A stretch of DNA of 64,000 nucleotides from Hydrogenobacter hydrogenophilus (GCF_900215655.1 NZ_OBEN01000001.1:1-64000), one strand, 5' to 3'; positions 26,148 to 38,245 are shown, counted from the first letter of the stretch. Made by a program: numbers and translations. The notes: generated by a model not told the origin, from the letters alone.

Positions 26148-26987
26148 TCAGTAGTTCTTGATTAAAACCTCTACATTTGCCTTTTCTCTTTTATCACCTT
26201 TGCAGTTAATGAATCTGTTTGCGGATACTTCCCAAATATCATATTCCTTATAGAGCTCTCTTATGAATTCTGTGTTGGAGTTAGATAGCATAACATAACA
26301 GCCCTTTCTGTCCAACTCTCTAAAAACTTTTGTCAATTCCATCTGATCTCTTTCAGTAAAATTAAGTTTGTGGTATCTGGTGAAAGAGGAGCTTTTTGAT
26401 ATGGGATAGTAAGGTGGGTCTAAATAAACAAAATCCCCTTTTTCCGCCAACTTACAAACTTCTTTATAATCCAAATTTAGTATGGAAATTTCTGCGGTGT
26501 TTAAGTATTCAGAGACAGCCCTTAAATTTTCTTCATCTAAAATTTTAGGATTTTTATGCCTCCCAAAGGGAACATTAAATTTACCCTTTGAGTTTTCTCT
26601 ATAAAGTCCATTGAAGCATGTTTTGTTCAGGTAAATAAACCTACTTGCCCTTTCCACAGCAGATAATTTCTCAGGATCTAAAGACCTTATCTTGTAGTAG
26701 TATTCTTCTTCGTTTTTATGTTTTTTTAGATTTTCAATGAGTGCATCTATGTTATCTCTTATTACCCTGTAGGCGTTTATAAGTTCTGTATTTATGTCGT
26801 TGATAATGGCTTTGTGGGGTAAAACCTCAAATAGCAATGCACCACCACCAACAAAAGGCTCTATGTATCTGTTGAACGAAGGTGGTAAGTTATTAATTAA
26901 CACCTTAATTAATTGTCTTTTTCCACCAGCCCACTTAACAAAAGGTTTAGGTTTTACCAACTGCTTAATCACTGCGTGTTTGTTCAT
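26148..26987 (-). CDS. D12-class (Dam-type) adenine DNA methyltransferase
   Basis: 279 residues, alpha-class N6-adenine methyltransferase. KPFVKWAGGKRQLI near the N-terminus is motif X, FVGGGALLFE near 44 is motif I, and the catalytic DPPY is in FVYLDPPYYPISKSS near 191. FIYLNKTCFNGLYRENSKG near 115 is the family hallmark. The likely target is GATC-like or another short adenine site, but this cannot be read from sequence. There is no endonuclease gene next to it, so it is an orphan in this window. Possible -10 TAACAT lies 6 nt upstream of the ATG. Confidence 0.94.
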   Translation of the reverse strand: MNKHAVIKQLVKPKPFVKWAGGKRQLIKVLINNLPPSFNRYIEPFVGGGALLFEVLPHKAIINDINTELINAYRVIRDNIDALIENLKKHKNEEEYYYKIRSLDPEKLSAVERASRFIYLNKTCFNGLYRENSKGKFNVPFGRHKNPKILDEENLRAVSEYLNTAEISILNLDYKEVCKLAEKGDFVYLDPPYYPISKSSSFTRYHKLNFTERDQMELTKVFRELDRKGCYVMLSNSNTEFIRELYKEYDIWEVSANRFINCKGDKREKANVEVLIKNY

Positions 26988-27010
26988 ATAGTTATGTTAA
27001 TATAAGAGAC

Positions 27011-27859
27011 ATGCAAAGCATGACAGGAGTAGGAAAAGCTGTATGCGAAAACGAAAGCTGGAAAGTATCAACCCTCATAAAAAGCGTAAACTCAAGAGGT
27101 TTGGACATATTTATAAAGTCCAATTATAACCTATCACCTATAGAGATGAGCATAAGAAAGCTCATAAGAGATTTCATCGCCAGAGGCACCGTCTCTGTTC
27201 AAATTGACATAACACCCAAAAAAGCAGAAACTCCTGTGGATATAGGGAAAATTCTTTTGAACGCTGAAATGATAAAGATCATAGCAAAAGAGCTTGGACT
27301 TAAGCTTATGGACGATACCATATTCCAGATAGCTTGGAAACATTCCGAAAGAACTATGGAAGAGTTAAGCCCGCAGCTTGAAGATTGTCTTTACGCATCT
27401 TTGCAATCTGCTTTGAATGACCTTATAAGAAGCAGAAAGGAAGAAGGACAACACCTAAAGGAAGACATGGAAGTGAGAATACGCAGAATAGAGAGCTTTT
27501 TAGAGAGCATAGAAAGGCAAAAGGAAGAGGTTTTAAACCTTATTAAAAACAGGGTAATTGAAAAAGCTAAGGAGCTTGGGCTTCCCGATACACACCATAC
27601 GGTGCTAAGTGAGATTACCTTTATTCTCTCAAGGATAGATGTAGATGAGGAGATAACTAGAATAAAGTCGCACCTGCAAAAGATAAAGTCTCTTCTGAAC
27701 TCAGAAGGAGAAGTAGGTAGAAAGCTGGATTTTGTATTACAAGAAATGCACAGAGAGATAAACACCCTTGGGAATAAACTGCCTGAGTTTTCTCAGGTAG
27801 TAGTGGAGATAAAGTCTGAAATAGATAGACTAAAACAACAGGTCGCAAATGTAGAATGA
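27011..27859 (+). CDS. YicC-family endoribonuclease
   Basis: 282 residues. The N-terminal signature MQSMTGVGKA, then KSVNSRGLDIFIK, and the C-terminal DUF1732 segment RIDVDEEITRIKSHL and GRKLDFVLQEMHREINTLGNK (about residues 205-260) are clear. YicC proteins are reported as endoribonucleases acting on small RNAs. It is close ahead of yebC (17-bp gap with its own -10). Its divergent neighbour is the Dam-type methylase. Confidence 0.92.
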   Translation: MQSMTGVGKAVCENESWKVSTLIKSVNSRGLDIFIKSNYNLSPIEMSIRKLIRDFIARGTVSVQIDITPKKAETPVDIGKILLNAEMIKIIAKELGLKLMDDTIFQIAWKHSERTMEELSPQLEDCLYASLQSALNDLIRSRKEEGQHLKEDMEVRIRRIESFLESIERQKEEVLNLIKNRVIEKAKELGLPDTHHTVLSEITFILSRIDVDEEITRIKSHLQKIKSLLNSEGEVGRKLDFVLQEMHREINTLGNKLPEFSQVVVEIKSEIDRLKQQVANVE

Positions 27860-27862
27860 GAA

Positions 27863-27868
27863 TATAAT
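27863..27868 (+). promoter_or_regulatory. -10 box of yebC
   Basis: TATAAT with 8 nt to the yebC ATG and no RBS, so the transcript should be leaderless or nearly so even though yicC lies just upstream. Confidence 0.5.
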
Positions 27869-27876
27869 ATTAACCT

Positions 27877-28626
27877 ATGGCAGGACACAGTCATTGGGCT
27901 CAAATAAAGCATAAGAAGGCTAAGATTGATGCACAAAGGGGTAGGCTTTTTAGCAAACTAATCAGAGAGATAACTGTTGCGGTTAGGGAAGGAGGTCCAA
28001 ACCCGGAATCCAATCCTAGGCTCAGAACAGCTATAGAAAACGCAAGAAAAGTTAATATGCCTATGGAAACAATAGAGAGAGCAATAAAAAAGGGTGCGGG
28101 AGAGCTCGGAGGTGAAACCTACGAAGAGGTTCTTTACGAAGGATACGGTCCGGGAGGGGCAGCCATAATGGTGCTTGCCGCTACTGACAACAGAAATAGG
28201 ACTACCGCAGAGATAAGACACACCTTTTCTAAGTACGGAGGGAACCTTGGCTCTTCGGGGTGCGTATCCTACATGTTTGAAAGGGTAGGGTACATGGAAA
28301 TTCCCAAAGAAAGCGTCTCCGAGGATGAACTTTACGAAAAAGCTATAGAAGCAGGAGCTGAAGACATTCAAACAGGAGATACTCATTACATAGTGTACAC
28401 AAAGCCTGAGATGTTATACACTGTCAAAGACAGTCTGTCCAGATGGGGCATACCTGTGGAAAACGCAAGCATAAACTACAAACCCTTAAGCACAGTTCAG
28501 ATAACAGACCCAGAAACAGCCAAAAGGCTCATAAAACTACTTGATGCCTTAGATGACCTTGATGATGTGCAGATGGTTATATCTAACTTTGACATACCGG
28601 AAGAAGTTCTAAAGGAATCCGCATGA
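27877..28626 (+). CDS. YebC/PmpR-family protein
   Basis: 249 residues with the family start MAGHSHWAQIKHKKAKIDAQ, followed by FSKLIREI, NARKVNMPMETIERAIKKGAG and GYGPGGAAIMVLAATDN. Family members were described as transcriptional regulators, and recent work assigns a role in relieving ribosome stalling at proline-rich stretches. Both views rest on the family, not on this sequence. The stop overlaps ridA by 4 bp. Confidence 0.95.
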   Translation: MAGHSHWAQIKHKKAKIDAQRGRLFSKLIREITVAVREGGPNPESNPRLRTAIENARKVNMPMETIERAIKKGAGELGGETYEEVLYEGYGPGGAAIMVLAATDNRNRTTAEIRHTFSKYGGNLGSSGCVSYMFERVGYMEIPKESVSEDELYEKAIEAGAEDIQTGDTHYIVYTKPEMLYTVKDSLSRWGIPVENASINYKPLSTVQITDPETAKRLIKLLDALDDLDDVQMVISNFDIPEEVLKESA

Positions 28627-29015
28627 AAAAGATACATACACGGGAAGCACCTAAGCCCGTAGGTCCTTACTCACAGGCTGTAATACACGGTAATTTACTG
28701 TTTGTATCGGGACAGATTGGCATAGACCCAAAGATGGGCAGGCTCAGGGAGACCTTTGAAGAACAGGTAAAACAGATATTTACTAACATAGATGCCATAC
28801 TAAGGAGCGCTGGCGCAGACAAAAAGAACATTGCCAAAGTGAGCATCTACATAACAGATCTTTCCCTTTTTCCACAGCTGAATGCTTTGTATGAGGATTT
28901 TTTCAAAGATGTTGAGGTTAAACCTGCAAGGACCACAGTGGGTGTAAACAGCCTTCCTATGGGTGCATATGTAGAGATGGACATTATCGCTGTCTTAGGG
29001 CAGGGAAAAGAATAA
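28623..29015 (+). CDS. ridA: RidA-family enamine/imine deaminase
   Basis: 130 residues with PVGPYSQAVIHGNLLFVSGQIG, the Arg-containing PARTTVGVNSLPMGAYVEMDI segment near 105 and the expected trimeric YjgF fold. The conserved Arg that binds the imine carboxylate is present. It hydrolyses reactive enamines released by PLP enzymes, of which this window encodes at least two (BioA, HemL). The last 32 bp overlap the convergent lysS. Confidence 0.95.
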   Translation: MKKIHTREAPKPVGPYSQAVIHGNLLFVSGQIGIDPKMGRLRETFEEQVKQIFTNIDAILRSAGADKKNIAKVSIYITDLSLFPQLNALYEDFFKDVEVKPARTTVGVNSLPMGAYVEMDIIAVLGQGKE

Positions 29016-30678
29016 CCTCCCTTATAGAATCCACATCTGCCAATAGCATGACCAATCTGTCTATGCCTATGCCTTCTCCTGCGGTAGGGGGCATGCCGTG
29101 TTCCAAGGCTATGATAAAGTCTTCGTCCATCTGCATGGCTTCTTCATCTCCCATCTCTTTCTCTTTTAACTGTTCTAAGAACCTACTTCTTTGCTCTATT
29201 GGGTCGTTGAGCTCTGTGTAAGCGTTAGCTATCTCCCTGCCTGCTACGAAAAGCTCAAACCTTTCCACAAGGTCAGTGTCTTCTCTGTGGGTCTTTGCCA
29301 AGGGGGAGAGTATCTTAGGAAAGTCTATAACAAAAACGGGACCAATGAGCTCATCTTCTACAAGAAGGTCAAACACCTTGTCAAGAAGTTTTGCGTGAGT
29401 CAGTGTTTCTGCTTTTGGCACGCCTATTTCTATAGCGAGCTTTCTAAGACCCTCAATGTCTCTGAGGAAGAACTCCTTGTCCTTTCCTGTTTTCTCTTTG
29501 AGCAGGTCAAAGTATCTAACCACCTTATAAGGGGGTGTAAAGTCAAGAGTAATGCCCTGATAGGTTATCTTGAGAGTGCCCAAGAGCCTGTTAAGAAGGT
29601 GAGAGAAAAGCTCTTCCGTAAACTTGATAAGGTCCTTGTAGTCCCAGTAAGCACAGTAAAACTCAAGCATGGTAAATTCTGGGTTGTGTGTTGTATCCAC
29701 GCCTTCATTTCTGAAGTTTTTACCAAGCTCATAAACCCTGTTGAAGCCTCCCACTATTAACCTTTTTAGATAAAGCTCTGGTGCTATTCTAAGGTAAAGA
29801 TTTTGCTCAAGGTAGTTGTGGTAAGTGATGAAGGGTTTGGCATTAGCTCCAGATGCTACAGGTTGCAAGATGGGTGTTTCTACTTCTATAAATCCCCTCT
29901 CATCAAGAAATCTTCTTATCTCTGAAATAAGCCTACTTCTGAGAATAGTTATTTTGCGCGCCCTTTCGTTGGATATAAGGTCCAAATACCTCTGTCTGTA
30001 TCTTACTTCCACGTCTTTGAGTCCATGCCACTTTTCTGGAAGGGGTCTTAGGCTCTTTGCTAACATCTTAAAATCATTGACCTCAACAGTTAGCTCTCCC
30101 GTGTTGGTCCTAAAGAGCTTACCCTTTACTCCCACTATGTCCCCCACATCAAAAAGATCATCAAAAGCCTGAAACTTATCATCTCCCACTATGTCCTTTT
30201 TTATGTATATCTGTATCCTTCCTGTGGCATCCTGAAGGTGTCCAAATATGGCTTTTCCCATACTTCTGAGAGAGACAAGCCTCCCTGCCACAGATATCTG
30301 ATAGAAGTTAGGATCAAAATCGTATGTGATCTTTATGTCTTTTATTGTGGTTGTGGGACTATCTGATGGTTCAGCAGACTCAAGAGTGAGCTTTCCCTCA
30401 TTCCTTACGAGCTTTCCCTTGAGATTATAAACCTCGCCCTGTTTTAGAGAATGCTCCGTTATGGCAAGTATCTCCACTCCTTCCTCATCACTAAGCCTTA
30501 CCAAAAATCCATCCTCTATCTTAGATACTCTCTTGACAATGCCCCTTACGCTTACCTCTTCTCCTGTAGGGTCTTTCTCAAACATCTGTCTTATTTCACC
30601 TATAAAATGGCTTACCTCAAACTTGTGTGGATAGGGTTCTTTTATTTTTTCAAGCTTTTTGAGCCTTTCTTGCTCCAT
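28984..30678 (-). CDS. lysS: Lysyl-tRNA synthetase, class II
   Basis: 564 residues, longer than the ~500 of E. coli LysS. An N-terminal OB-fold anticodon-binding domain (two OB-like stretches up to about residue 215) precedes the class II core. Motif 2 is FRNEGVDTTHNPEFTMLEFY near 317 and motif 3 is GEGIGIDRLVMLLAD near 540. The extra length comes from the N-terminal region, which seems to contain an additional OB-like domain (VSVRGIVKRVSKIEDGFLV near 42). Minus-strand TATAAT lies 8 nt upstream of its ATG. Confidence 0.96.
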   Translation of the reverse strand: MEQERLKKLEKIKEPYPHKFEVSHFIGEIRQMFEKDPTGEEVSVRGIVKRVSKIEDGFLVRLSDEEGVEILAITEHSLKQGEVYNLKGKLVRNEGKLTLESAEPSDSPTTTIKDIKITYDFDPNFYQISVAGRLVSLRSMGKAIFGHLQDATGRIQIYIKKDIVGDDKFQAFDDLFDVGDIVGVKGKLFRTNTGELTVEVNDFKMLAKSLRPLPEKWHGLKDVEVRYRQRYLDLISNERARKITILRSRLISEIRRFLDERGFIEVETPILQPVASGANAKPFITYHNYLEQNLYLRIAPELYLKRLIVGGFNRVYELGKNFRNEGVDTTHNPEFTMLEFYCAYWDYKDLIKFTEELFSHLLNRLLGTLKITYQGITLDFTPPYKVVRYFDLLKEKTGKDKEFFLRDIEGLRKLAIEIGVPKAETLTHAKLLDKVFDLLVEDELIGPVFVIDFPKILSPLAKTHREDTDLVERFELFVAGREIANAYTELNDPIEQRSRFLEQLKEKEMGDEEAMQMDEDFIIALEHGMPPTAGEGIGIDRLVMLLADVDSIREVILFPALRQR

Positions 30679-30686
30679 TCCTTAGC

Positions 30687-30711
30687 ATTATAACAAAAGT
30701 TGTGCTATAAT
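30687..30711. promoter_or_regulatory. Divergent promoters (lysS / atpG)
   Basis: Minus TATAAT (30692-30687) lies 8 nt from the lysS start. Plus TATAAT (30706-30711) lies 7 nt from the atpG ATG. The intergenic gap is only 40 bp, so the two promoters overlap on opposite faces. Confidence 0.6.
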
Positions 30712-30718
30712 CTTTCAC

Positions 30719-33779
<3,061 letters not shown>

Positions 33780-33788
33780 TTTTTTTAG

Positions 33789-33794
33789 TATAAT
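33789..33794 (+). promoter_or_regulatory. -10 box of rplM-rpsI-argC
   Basis: TATAAT followed by a leader of about 25 nt carrying AAGGAG 8 nt before the rplM ATG. This is a leadered transcript, in contrast to most promoters in the window. Confidence 0.5.
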
Positions 33795-33827
33795 TTTTTA
33801 ATAATGAAAGAAAGAAGGAGTTGAAAG

Positions 33828-34262
33828 ATGAAGACCTATAGAGTTAGACCTCAAGATGTGGAAAGAACATGGTGGGTTGTAGATGCAGAAAGTAAAACCT
33901 TGGGAAGGCTTGCATCTGAGTTGGCAAAGATCTTGAGAGGGAAACACAAGCCTTACTACCAGCCTGATGTGGATTGTGGAGACTTTGTAATAGTGTTAAA
34001 TGCAGAAAAGATAAAAGTGACAGGAAAAAAGTTAGAGCAAAAAACTTACAGCTTTCACACCAACTATCCTGGGGGTTTAAAAGTGCGTTCCCTCAGGTGG
34101 ATGCTTGAAAACAAACCAGAAGAAGTTATTAGGCTTGCGGTTAAAAGGATGCTTCCCAAAAACAGGTTAGGACACAGGATGCTAAAAAGACTAAAAGTGT
34201 ATCGTGGTACTGATCATCCACATCAAGCGCAAAAACCACAACCTTTGGAGGTTAAAGGATGA
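33828..34262 (+). CDS. rplM: 50S ribosomal protein L13
   Basis: 144 residues. [28 protein letters not shown] and [18 protein letters not shown] are L13 hallmarks; the C-terminal [14 protein letters not shown] ends as usual. It is followed by rpsI with a 4-bp overlap, the conserved L13-S9 pair. Confidence 0.98.
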   Translation: MKTYRVRPQDVERTWWVVDAESKTLGRLASELAKILRGKHKPYYQPDVDCGDFVIVLNAEKIKVTGKKLEQKTYSFHTNYPGGLKVRSLRWMLENKPEEVIRLAVKRMLPKNRLGHRMLKRLKVYRGTDHPHQAQKPQPLEVKG

Positions 34263-34699
34263 TCACAAAGTTAAAAGATTTTCGTATAGGCTTTGACAAT
34301 GCGTACTACGGCACAGGCAGAAGAAAAGAGAGCATAGCAAGGGTTTGGCTTCTTAAAGACACTGATAAGATGATAGTCAAGGCAAAAGACAGTGGAAAAG
34401 AGTTCCTTATGAAGGATTATTTGCAAAGAGAAAGTTTATTTAGCAAAGTACTTTATCCCCTCAAGCTCACAAACCTTAATGGTAAATTCGGTATATACGC
34501 AACGGTGGAAGGTGGAGGCATTTCTGGACAAGCAGAAGCCATAATGTATGGTATAGCAAAAGCCCTACTTAAATACAATCCAGACCTCAGGCAAACCCTC
34601 AAAAAGGCTGGACTCCTTAGAAGGGACGCAAGAGAGAAAGAAAGAAAGAAGTATGGACTTATGAAAGCCAGAAAAGGCTACAGATGGAGCAAGCGTTAA
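34259..34699 (+). CDS. rpsI: 30S ribosomal protein S9
   Basis: 146 residues, starting with an extension before the conserved [16 protein letters not shown]. The C-terminal tail, [12 protein letters not shown], reaches into the ribosomal P site in the family. [20 protein letters not shown] near 85 is the other signature. The last 16 bp overlap the start of argC, an unusual coupling of a ribosomal and an arginine gene. Confidence 0.97.
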   Translation: MITKLKDFRIGFDNAYYGTGRRKESIARVWLLKDTDKMIVKAKDSGKEFLMKDYLQRESLFSKVLYPLKLTNLNGKFGIYATVEGGGISGQAEAIMYGIAKALLKYNPDLRQTLKKAGLLRRDAREKERKKYGLMKARKGYRWSKR

Positions 34700-35706
34700 G
34701 AGTATGTGTTTATGGTGCTACAGGATACACAGGTATAGAACTCCTCAGATACCTGTCCCAACACCCTTATGTAAAGGTGGTTTCTGTTCTCTCAAGGACT
34801 TATGCAGGAAGATACCTTTCTGATGTACTGCCCTCTTTTTTTAATACTTACCTTTCAAAAATTCCCCTCACCGAAGAACCTCAAGAGGACTTTGATTTAG
34901 CTTTTCTGTGTCTTCCTCACGAAATATCCCTCAACCTGGTGCCTGAGCTAATAAAAAAGGGTAAAAAAGTTATAGATCTTTCTGGAGCTTATAGGATCAG
35001 TAAGAAAGAGCTTTATCCAGAGTTCTACGGATTTGAACATGTACACGAAGAGACTCTAAAGCTTGCGGTTTATGGCCTTCCAGAAGTTTTCAGAGACAGT
35101 ATAAAAAATGCAACGCTTGTAGCTAATCCTGGATGCTATCCTACCGCTACACTTTTGGGACTTTACCCATTTCTTAAAGAAGGGATAAACTTGGACAGAG
35201 TTATAGTGGACGCCATCTCTGGTGTGTCCGGAGCAGGAAGAAAGACTGCACAACACTTTCACTATCCTGAGATGGAGCAAAACATCATGGCATACTCTGT
35301 AGAGAAACACAGACATGTACCTGAAATGGAAGATGTTATAACAAAAATATCAGGAAAAAGTGTGAAGATAAGGTTTACTCCCAAAGTAATACCTGCATCA
35401 AGAGGCATGTTATGTAGCCTTTATGTACAGACTTCAGAGAAACGCCTGAAGGATTTATTTGAGGAAACTTATCTTTGTGAGAAGTTTGTAAAAATTATTC
35501 ACGAACCTCCAGCAACCAAACATGTAATAGGGACAAACCTATGCCTTATTTATCCCTACTACGAAGAAAGGACTCAAACCGCTGTTATCATAACTGTTAT
35601 TGACAACCTTGGTAAGGGTGCATCATCACAGGCTATCCAAAACATGAACATTATGCTTGGAATGGATGAAGCTACAAGCATAGAAAAGCCAGCGCTCTTT
35701 CCTTAA
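34684..35706 (+). CDS. argC: N-acetyl-gamma-glutamyl-phosphate reductase
   Basis: Third enzyme of arginine synthesis. 340 residues. The N-terminal NADP site is GATGYTGIELLRYLSQHP, the catalytic Cys is in VANPGCYPTATLLGLYP near 154, and the His is in EKHRHVPEME near 213. It acts downstream of ArgJ (this window) and ArgB (not seen). The stop shares TTAA with the convergent MglA-like gene. Confidence 0.96.
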   Translation: MEQALRVCVYGATGYTGIELLRYLSQHPYVKVVSVLSRTYAGRYLSDVLPSFFNTYLSKIPLTEEPQEDFDLAFLCLPHEISLNLVPELIKKGKKVIDLSGAYRISKKELYPEFYGFEHVHEETLKLAVYGLPEVFRDSIKNATLVANPGCYPTATLLGLYPFLKEGINLDRVIVDAISGVSGAGRKTAQHFHYPEMEQNIMAYSVEKHRHVPEMEDVITKISGKSVKIRFTPKVIPASRGMLCSLYVQTSEKRLKDLFEETYLCEKFVKIIHEPPATKHVIGTNLCLIYPYYEERTQTAVIITVIDNLGKGASSQAIQNMNIMLGMDEATSIEKPALFP

Positions 35707-36254
35707 TGGAGGAGTTCTTCCTTTATTATGTTCAAAAGGGTGAGTAGAGTGTTTTTAACGCTTTCCTTATCAATTGCAGAAACTGCAAGCACAGGAATAC
35801 CCTCCTCTTCATCTATGTCAAGGGCAGTCCTTACATCCTCTGGAGACCACGCATTAGGGAGGTCTTGTTTGTTCGCACCTACCACTATAGGTACTGGAAA
35901 TCTTGATTGGAAGAAGTTTATGATTCTTCTAGCTTCGTGGAAGGTAGAAGGGTCTGTGCTATCTACAAGAATGATAATTCCAAGAGCACCTTCACCCAGT
36001 ATCTCCCACATAAAGTCAAACCTTGACTGTCCAGGTGTGCCAAAAAGGTAAAGCTCATGCTCGTCATCTATCCTAATCTTCCCAAAGTCCATAGCTACCG
36101 TGGTGTAGTCTTTCACATTTCTCTCTCCTACCGCTTGCGTCCTTCTTTCTGTCTTCACAGTCTTTATCTCGCTGACAGTGTTTATGAACTGTGTTTTCCC
36201 TGCTGCAAAAGGTCCAGCAACAACTATCTTTATCTTCTTTATGGGCTTCATCAC
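35703..36254 (-). CDS. MglA/Arf-like small GTPase
   Basis: 183 residues. P-loop GPFAAGKTQFI near 14-24, switch-II-like GTPGQSRFDFMW near 72 and the base-specificity motif GANKQDLP near 130 are visible. It belongs to the prokaryotic Ras-like family that works with roadblock proteins to set polarity, motility or signalling state. DUF4388 and roadblock genes lie directly upstream in the same operon (4-bp overlap). Process controlled unknown. Confidence 0.9.
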   Translation of the reverse strand: MMKPIKKIKIVVAGPFAAGKTQFINTVSEIKTVKTERRTQAVGERNVKDYTTVAMDFGKIRIDDEHELYLFGTPGQSRFDFMWEILGEGALGIIILVDSTDPSTFHEARRIINFFQSRFPVPIVVGANKQDLPNAWSPEDVRTALDIDEEEGIPVLAVSAIDKESVKNTLLTLLNIIKEELLH

Positions 36255-36943
36255 AGCTCCTTTATCCTCTCTATGATCTTTGCAAGCAGTTCAAGGGTGA
36301 TAGAAGGTTTTTGCTTTTTCTCTCTCCTCTTTCTCTTTATAGCGCTTAGTGCCAAAAGTCCGTAAAGGGTTCTGTCCACGGTTAAGTTGTCCAGTCCAGA
36401 TTCGCGTCTTATGTCCATAACGCTCCTCTCTCCGTCAACGAGCATAAGCACCTTTTCCTCTTCCCTCGTTAGCTCAGCTTTGCGTATTTTTTCCATGTAG
36501 TCCTGAGACCTCTCAAAGGTCAAGAGCTCGTCTGATATTTTTCTCTCTACCTCCTCAGGTGTAAGTGTTCTTGATGCTATCATTATGAGTTTTTCTATGG
36601 GGTAATTAACGGGGATGTCCGAATTGTATCTTATAAATCCCGGTGTGAAGGAAAAAACGCCTTCTTTGCTACCGAGTTTGGTAATCAAAAAACGCTCTAT
36701 GGTTTTTGGTAGGTTTTCCTTAGAGATTCTGAGCTTATCTATGAGGTTATCAAAATCTCTTTCCGCATAAACTCTGAAGACCCTGTCAACAGGCCTTGCA
36801 AAAACTATTTCCCCTTCTTTAACATAGTAAGCTACAGTCATATCTGTCCATTCTACAAGCAGGATACCGCTTCTTTTGTCTCTTGCAAGTATCTGGAAGA
36901 TGTCCACAAAACTAAAAGTGCTTAAATCCCCTGTAAGTGCCAT
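36251..36943 (-). CDS. DUF4388 domain protein
   Basis: 230 residues. The N-terminal ~100 residues match the DUF4388 pattern: LTGDLSTFSFVDIFQILA, then SGILLVEW and YYVKEGEIVFARP. The C-terminal half looks like a winged-helix or dimerisation segment (EEKVLMLVDGERSVMDIRRESGL, then LTVDRTLYGLLALSAI) with a basic KRKRREKK stretch near 210. Such proteins occur with roadblock/MglA modules and are thought to serve as adaptors. It lies 10 bp after the roadblock gene. Confidence 0.85.
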   Translation of the reverse strand: MALTGDLSTFSFVDIFQILARDKRSGILLVEWTDMTVAYYVKEGEIVFARPVDRVFRVYAERDFDNLIDKLRISKENLPKTIERFLITKLGSKEGVFSFTPGFIRYNSDIPVNYPIEKLIMIASRTLTPEEVERKISDELLTFERSQDYMEKIRKAELTREEEKVLMLVDGERSVMDIRRESGLDNLTVDRTLYGLLALSAIKRKRREKKQKPSITLELLAKIIERIKEL

Positions 36944-36953
36944 AATTCCCCTT

Positions 36954-37307
36954 TTATATGAGTGCCTTCAGTCTCTCTTGTGCCTTTTTTATCTCCATTA
37001 GCAAAAGTCCAAGTTTAGCATTGTTATCTGCAAGAACTACCATAACCGCATCATGACCTACACCCGTAAGTATAACATATCCATTTTCCCCCTTTATGGT
37101 TATCTGCTCAAGCCCCCCCTTTGCAAGCTCTTCCGATACTCTCTCGCCAAGAGACAGAATAGCCGCGCTCATAGCTGCTATCCTGTCTTCTTCGAGTCCA
37201 GGCTTTAACACAGAAGATATGGGAAGACCGTCTGCGGACACAAGCGAAGCACCTTCCAAACCAGTGTTTTTTATAAGTTCCTGAAGTACCTGCATGTACT
37301 TGTCCAT
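36954..37307 (-). CDS. Roadblock/LC7-domain protein (MglB-like)
   Basis: 117 residues: GLEGASLVSADGLPISSVL, MSAAILSLGERVSEELAKG, ITIKGENGYVILTGVG and AVMVVLADNNAKLGLLLMEI form the single roadblock fold. In the family such proteins act as GTPase-activating or scaffolding partners of MglA-like GTPases. It is the first gene of the three-gene operon, with GGAGGG before its ATG and TATACT further upstream. Confidence 0.92.
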   Translation of the reverse strand: MDKYMQVLQELIKNTGLEGASLVSADGLPISSVLKPGLEEDRIAAMSAAILSLGERVSEELAKGGLEQITIKGENGYVILTGVGHDAVMVVLADNNAKLGLLLMEIKKAQERLKALI

Positions 37308-37332
37308 ATTTCCCTCCTATTTTTATAGTATA

Positions 37333-38193
37333 TCAAAATAATAAATCAAATATAAAACCAAGTAAACTGGAAAAGATGAACCACGACAGAACATAAATAA
37401 AAATGATTCTTATCGGTAAGAAACTTTTAACTGCAAAGATGGTAGGCAAACATGTTCCACTGGACGCAAGCATGAAGGTTAAAGCATTACCATGAGTAAA
37501 ACCTATATGTGTGAGAGCTTTTGCTATAGGAACATCTTCACCGGAGCAGACATATATAGGTGTGGATACAAGAGAGATGAGAGGATAAGAAAGAGGACTA
37601 CCTGCTACATAACTTGCTACATGAGTTGGGACCAAGGCTTTTATCATAGAAGCAATAGCTATACCTGTCAGTATATATCTTCCAGTAAAAAGTAGGTTGT
37701 ACCTAAGGGATTTTAAGAAGACTGTAAACCTTTTTTGGGAAACATCTTGGTTAGAAGCCCATCTCAGATGTATGTTTTTTTCTTTTTTGAAAAAAATACC
37801 TACAGTGTAGGCAACCACAAGCGCAAAAATAATAGTGCCGAAAACTCTAATTACAGTAAGCTCAAGTCCAAAAAAGCCATAAGTTAGCAGGACAGTAATG
37901 GGTGATAAAATAGGCGCTACCATAAGATAGGCTATTACTGGGGAGTAAGATTTAGACAGGTTGTTTATTAGGTGTGCCACAGGTATCATGGAACACGAAC
38001 ACTCGGGCAATAAAGCGCCAAAAGAAGCGGTAAAAAGAGGTGCAAGCTTGCTATTGCCCAAAATACTTCTGAGTATATTGAGGTTTAGATAAGCTTGAAT
38101 AAGAGAAGTTAAGAACGATGCTAAGATGAAGTAAGGGAAGATGTCAAGAGTATACCGATAGAAGGTATTTAGCAAAAGGTCGATGCTTACCAT
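37333..38193 (-). CDS. Permease, ArsP/DUF318 family
   Basis: About 286 residues, eight predicted membrane spans. Conserved polar motifs inside the membrane: FGALLPECSCSMIPVAHLI near 57-75 (Glu-Cys-x-Cys) and STPIYVCSGEDVPIAKAL near 220. These are typical of the PF03773 permeases linked to arsenical or sulfur-compound transport. Substrate unknown. ATG at 38193 was chosen; a longer frame to 38265 would run into the smpB start and lacks support. The -10 region is shared with smpB. Confidence 0.85.
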   Translation of the reverse strand: MVSIDLLLNTFYRYTLDIFPYFILASFLTSLIQAYLNLNILRSILGNSKLAPLFTASFGALLPECSCSMIPVAHLINNLSKSYSPVIAYLMVAPILSPITVLLTYGFFGLELTVIRVFGTIIFALVVAYTVGIFFKKEKNIHLRWASNQDVSQKRFTVFLKSLRYNLLFTGRYILTGIAIASMIKALVPTHVASYVAGSPLSYPLISLVSTPIYVCSGEDVPIAKALTHIGFTHGNALTFMLASSGTCLPTIFAVKSFLPIRIIFIYVLSWFIFSSLLGFIFDLLF

Positions 38194-38245
38194 AGGATTA
38201 TATAATAAGTTCTGTTTTTCCAAAAGTATTATACTATATGCTAAG

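Noticed and set aside
27958-28386. A 142-residue minus-strand frame
   Set aside because: Antisense to yebC, whose family sequence is intact across the whole region.
29191-29760. A 189-residue plus-strand frame
   Set aside because: Antisense to lysS, with Cys/Lys/Leu-heavy composition unlike real proteins here; lysS motifs are certain.
38183-38245. Longer N-terminus for smpB
   Set aside because: The extension is hydrophobic and not family-like, and its region holds the promoter elements for smpB and the divergent permease.
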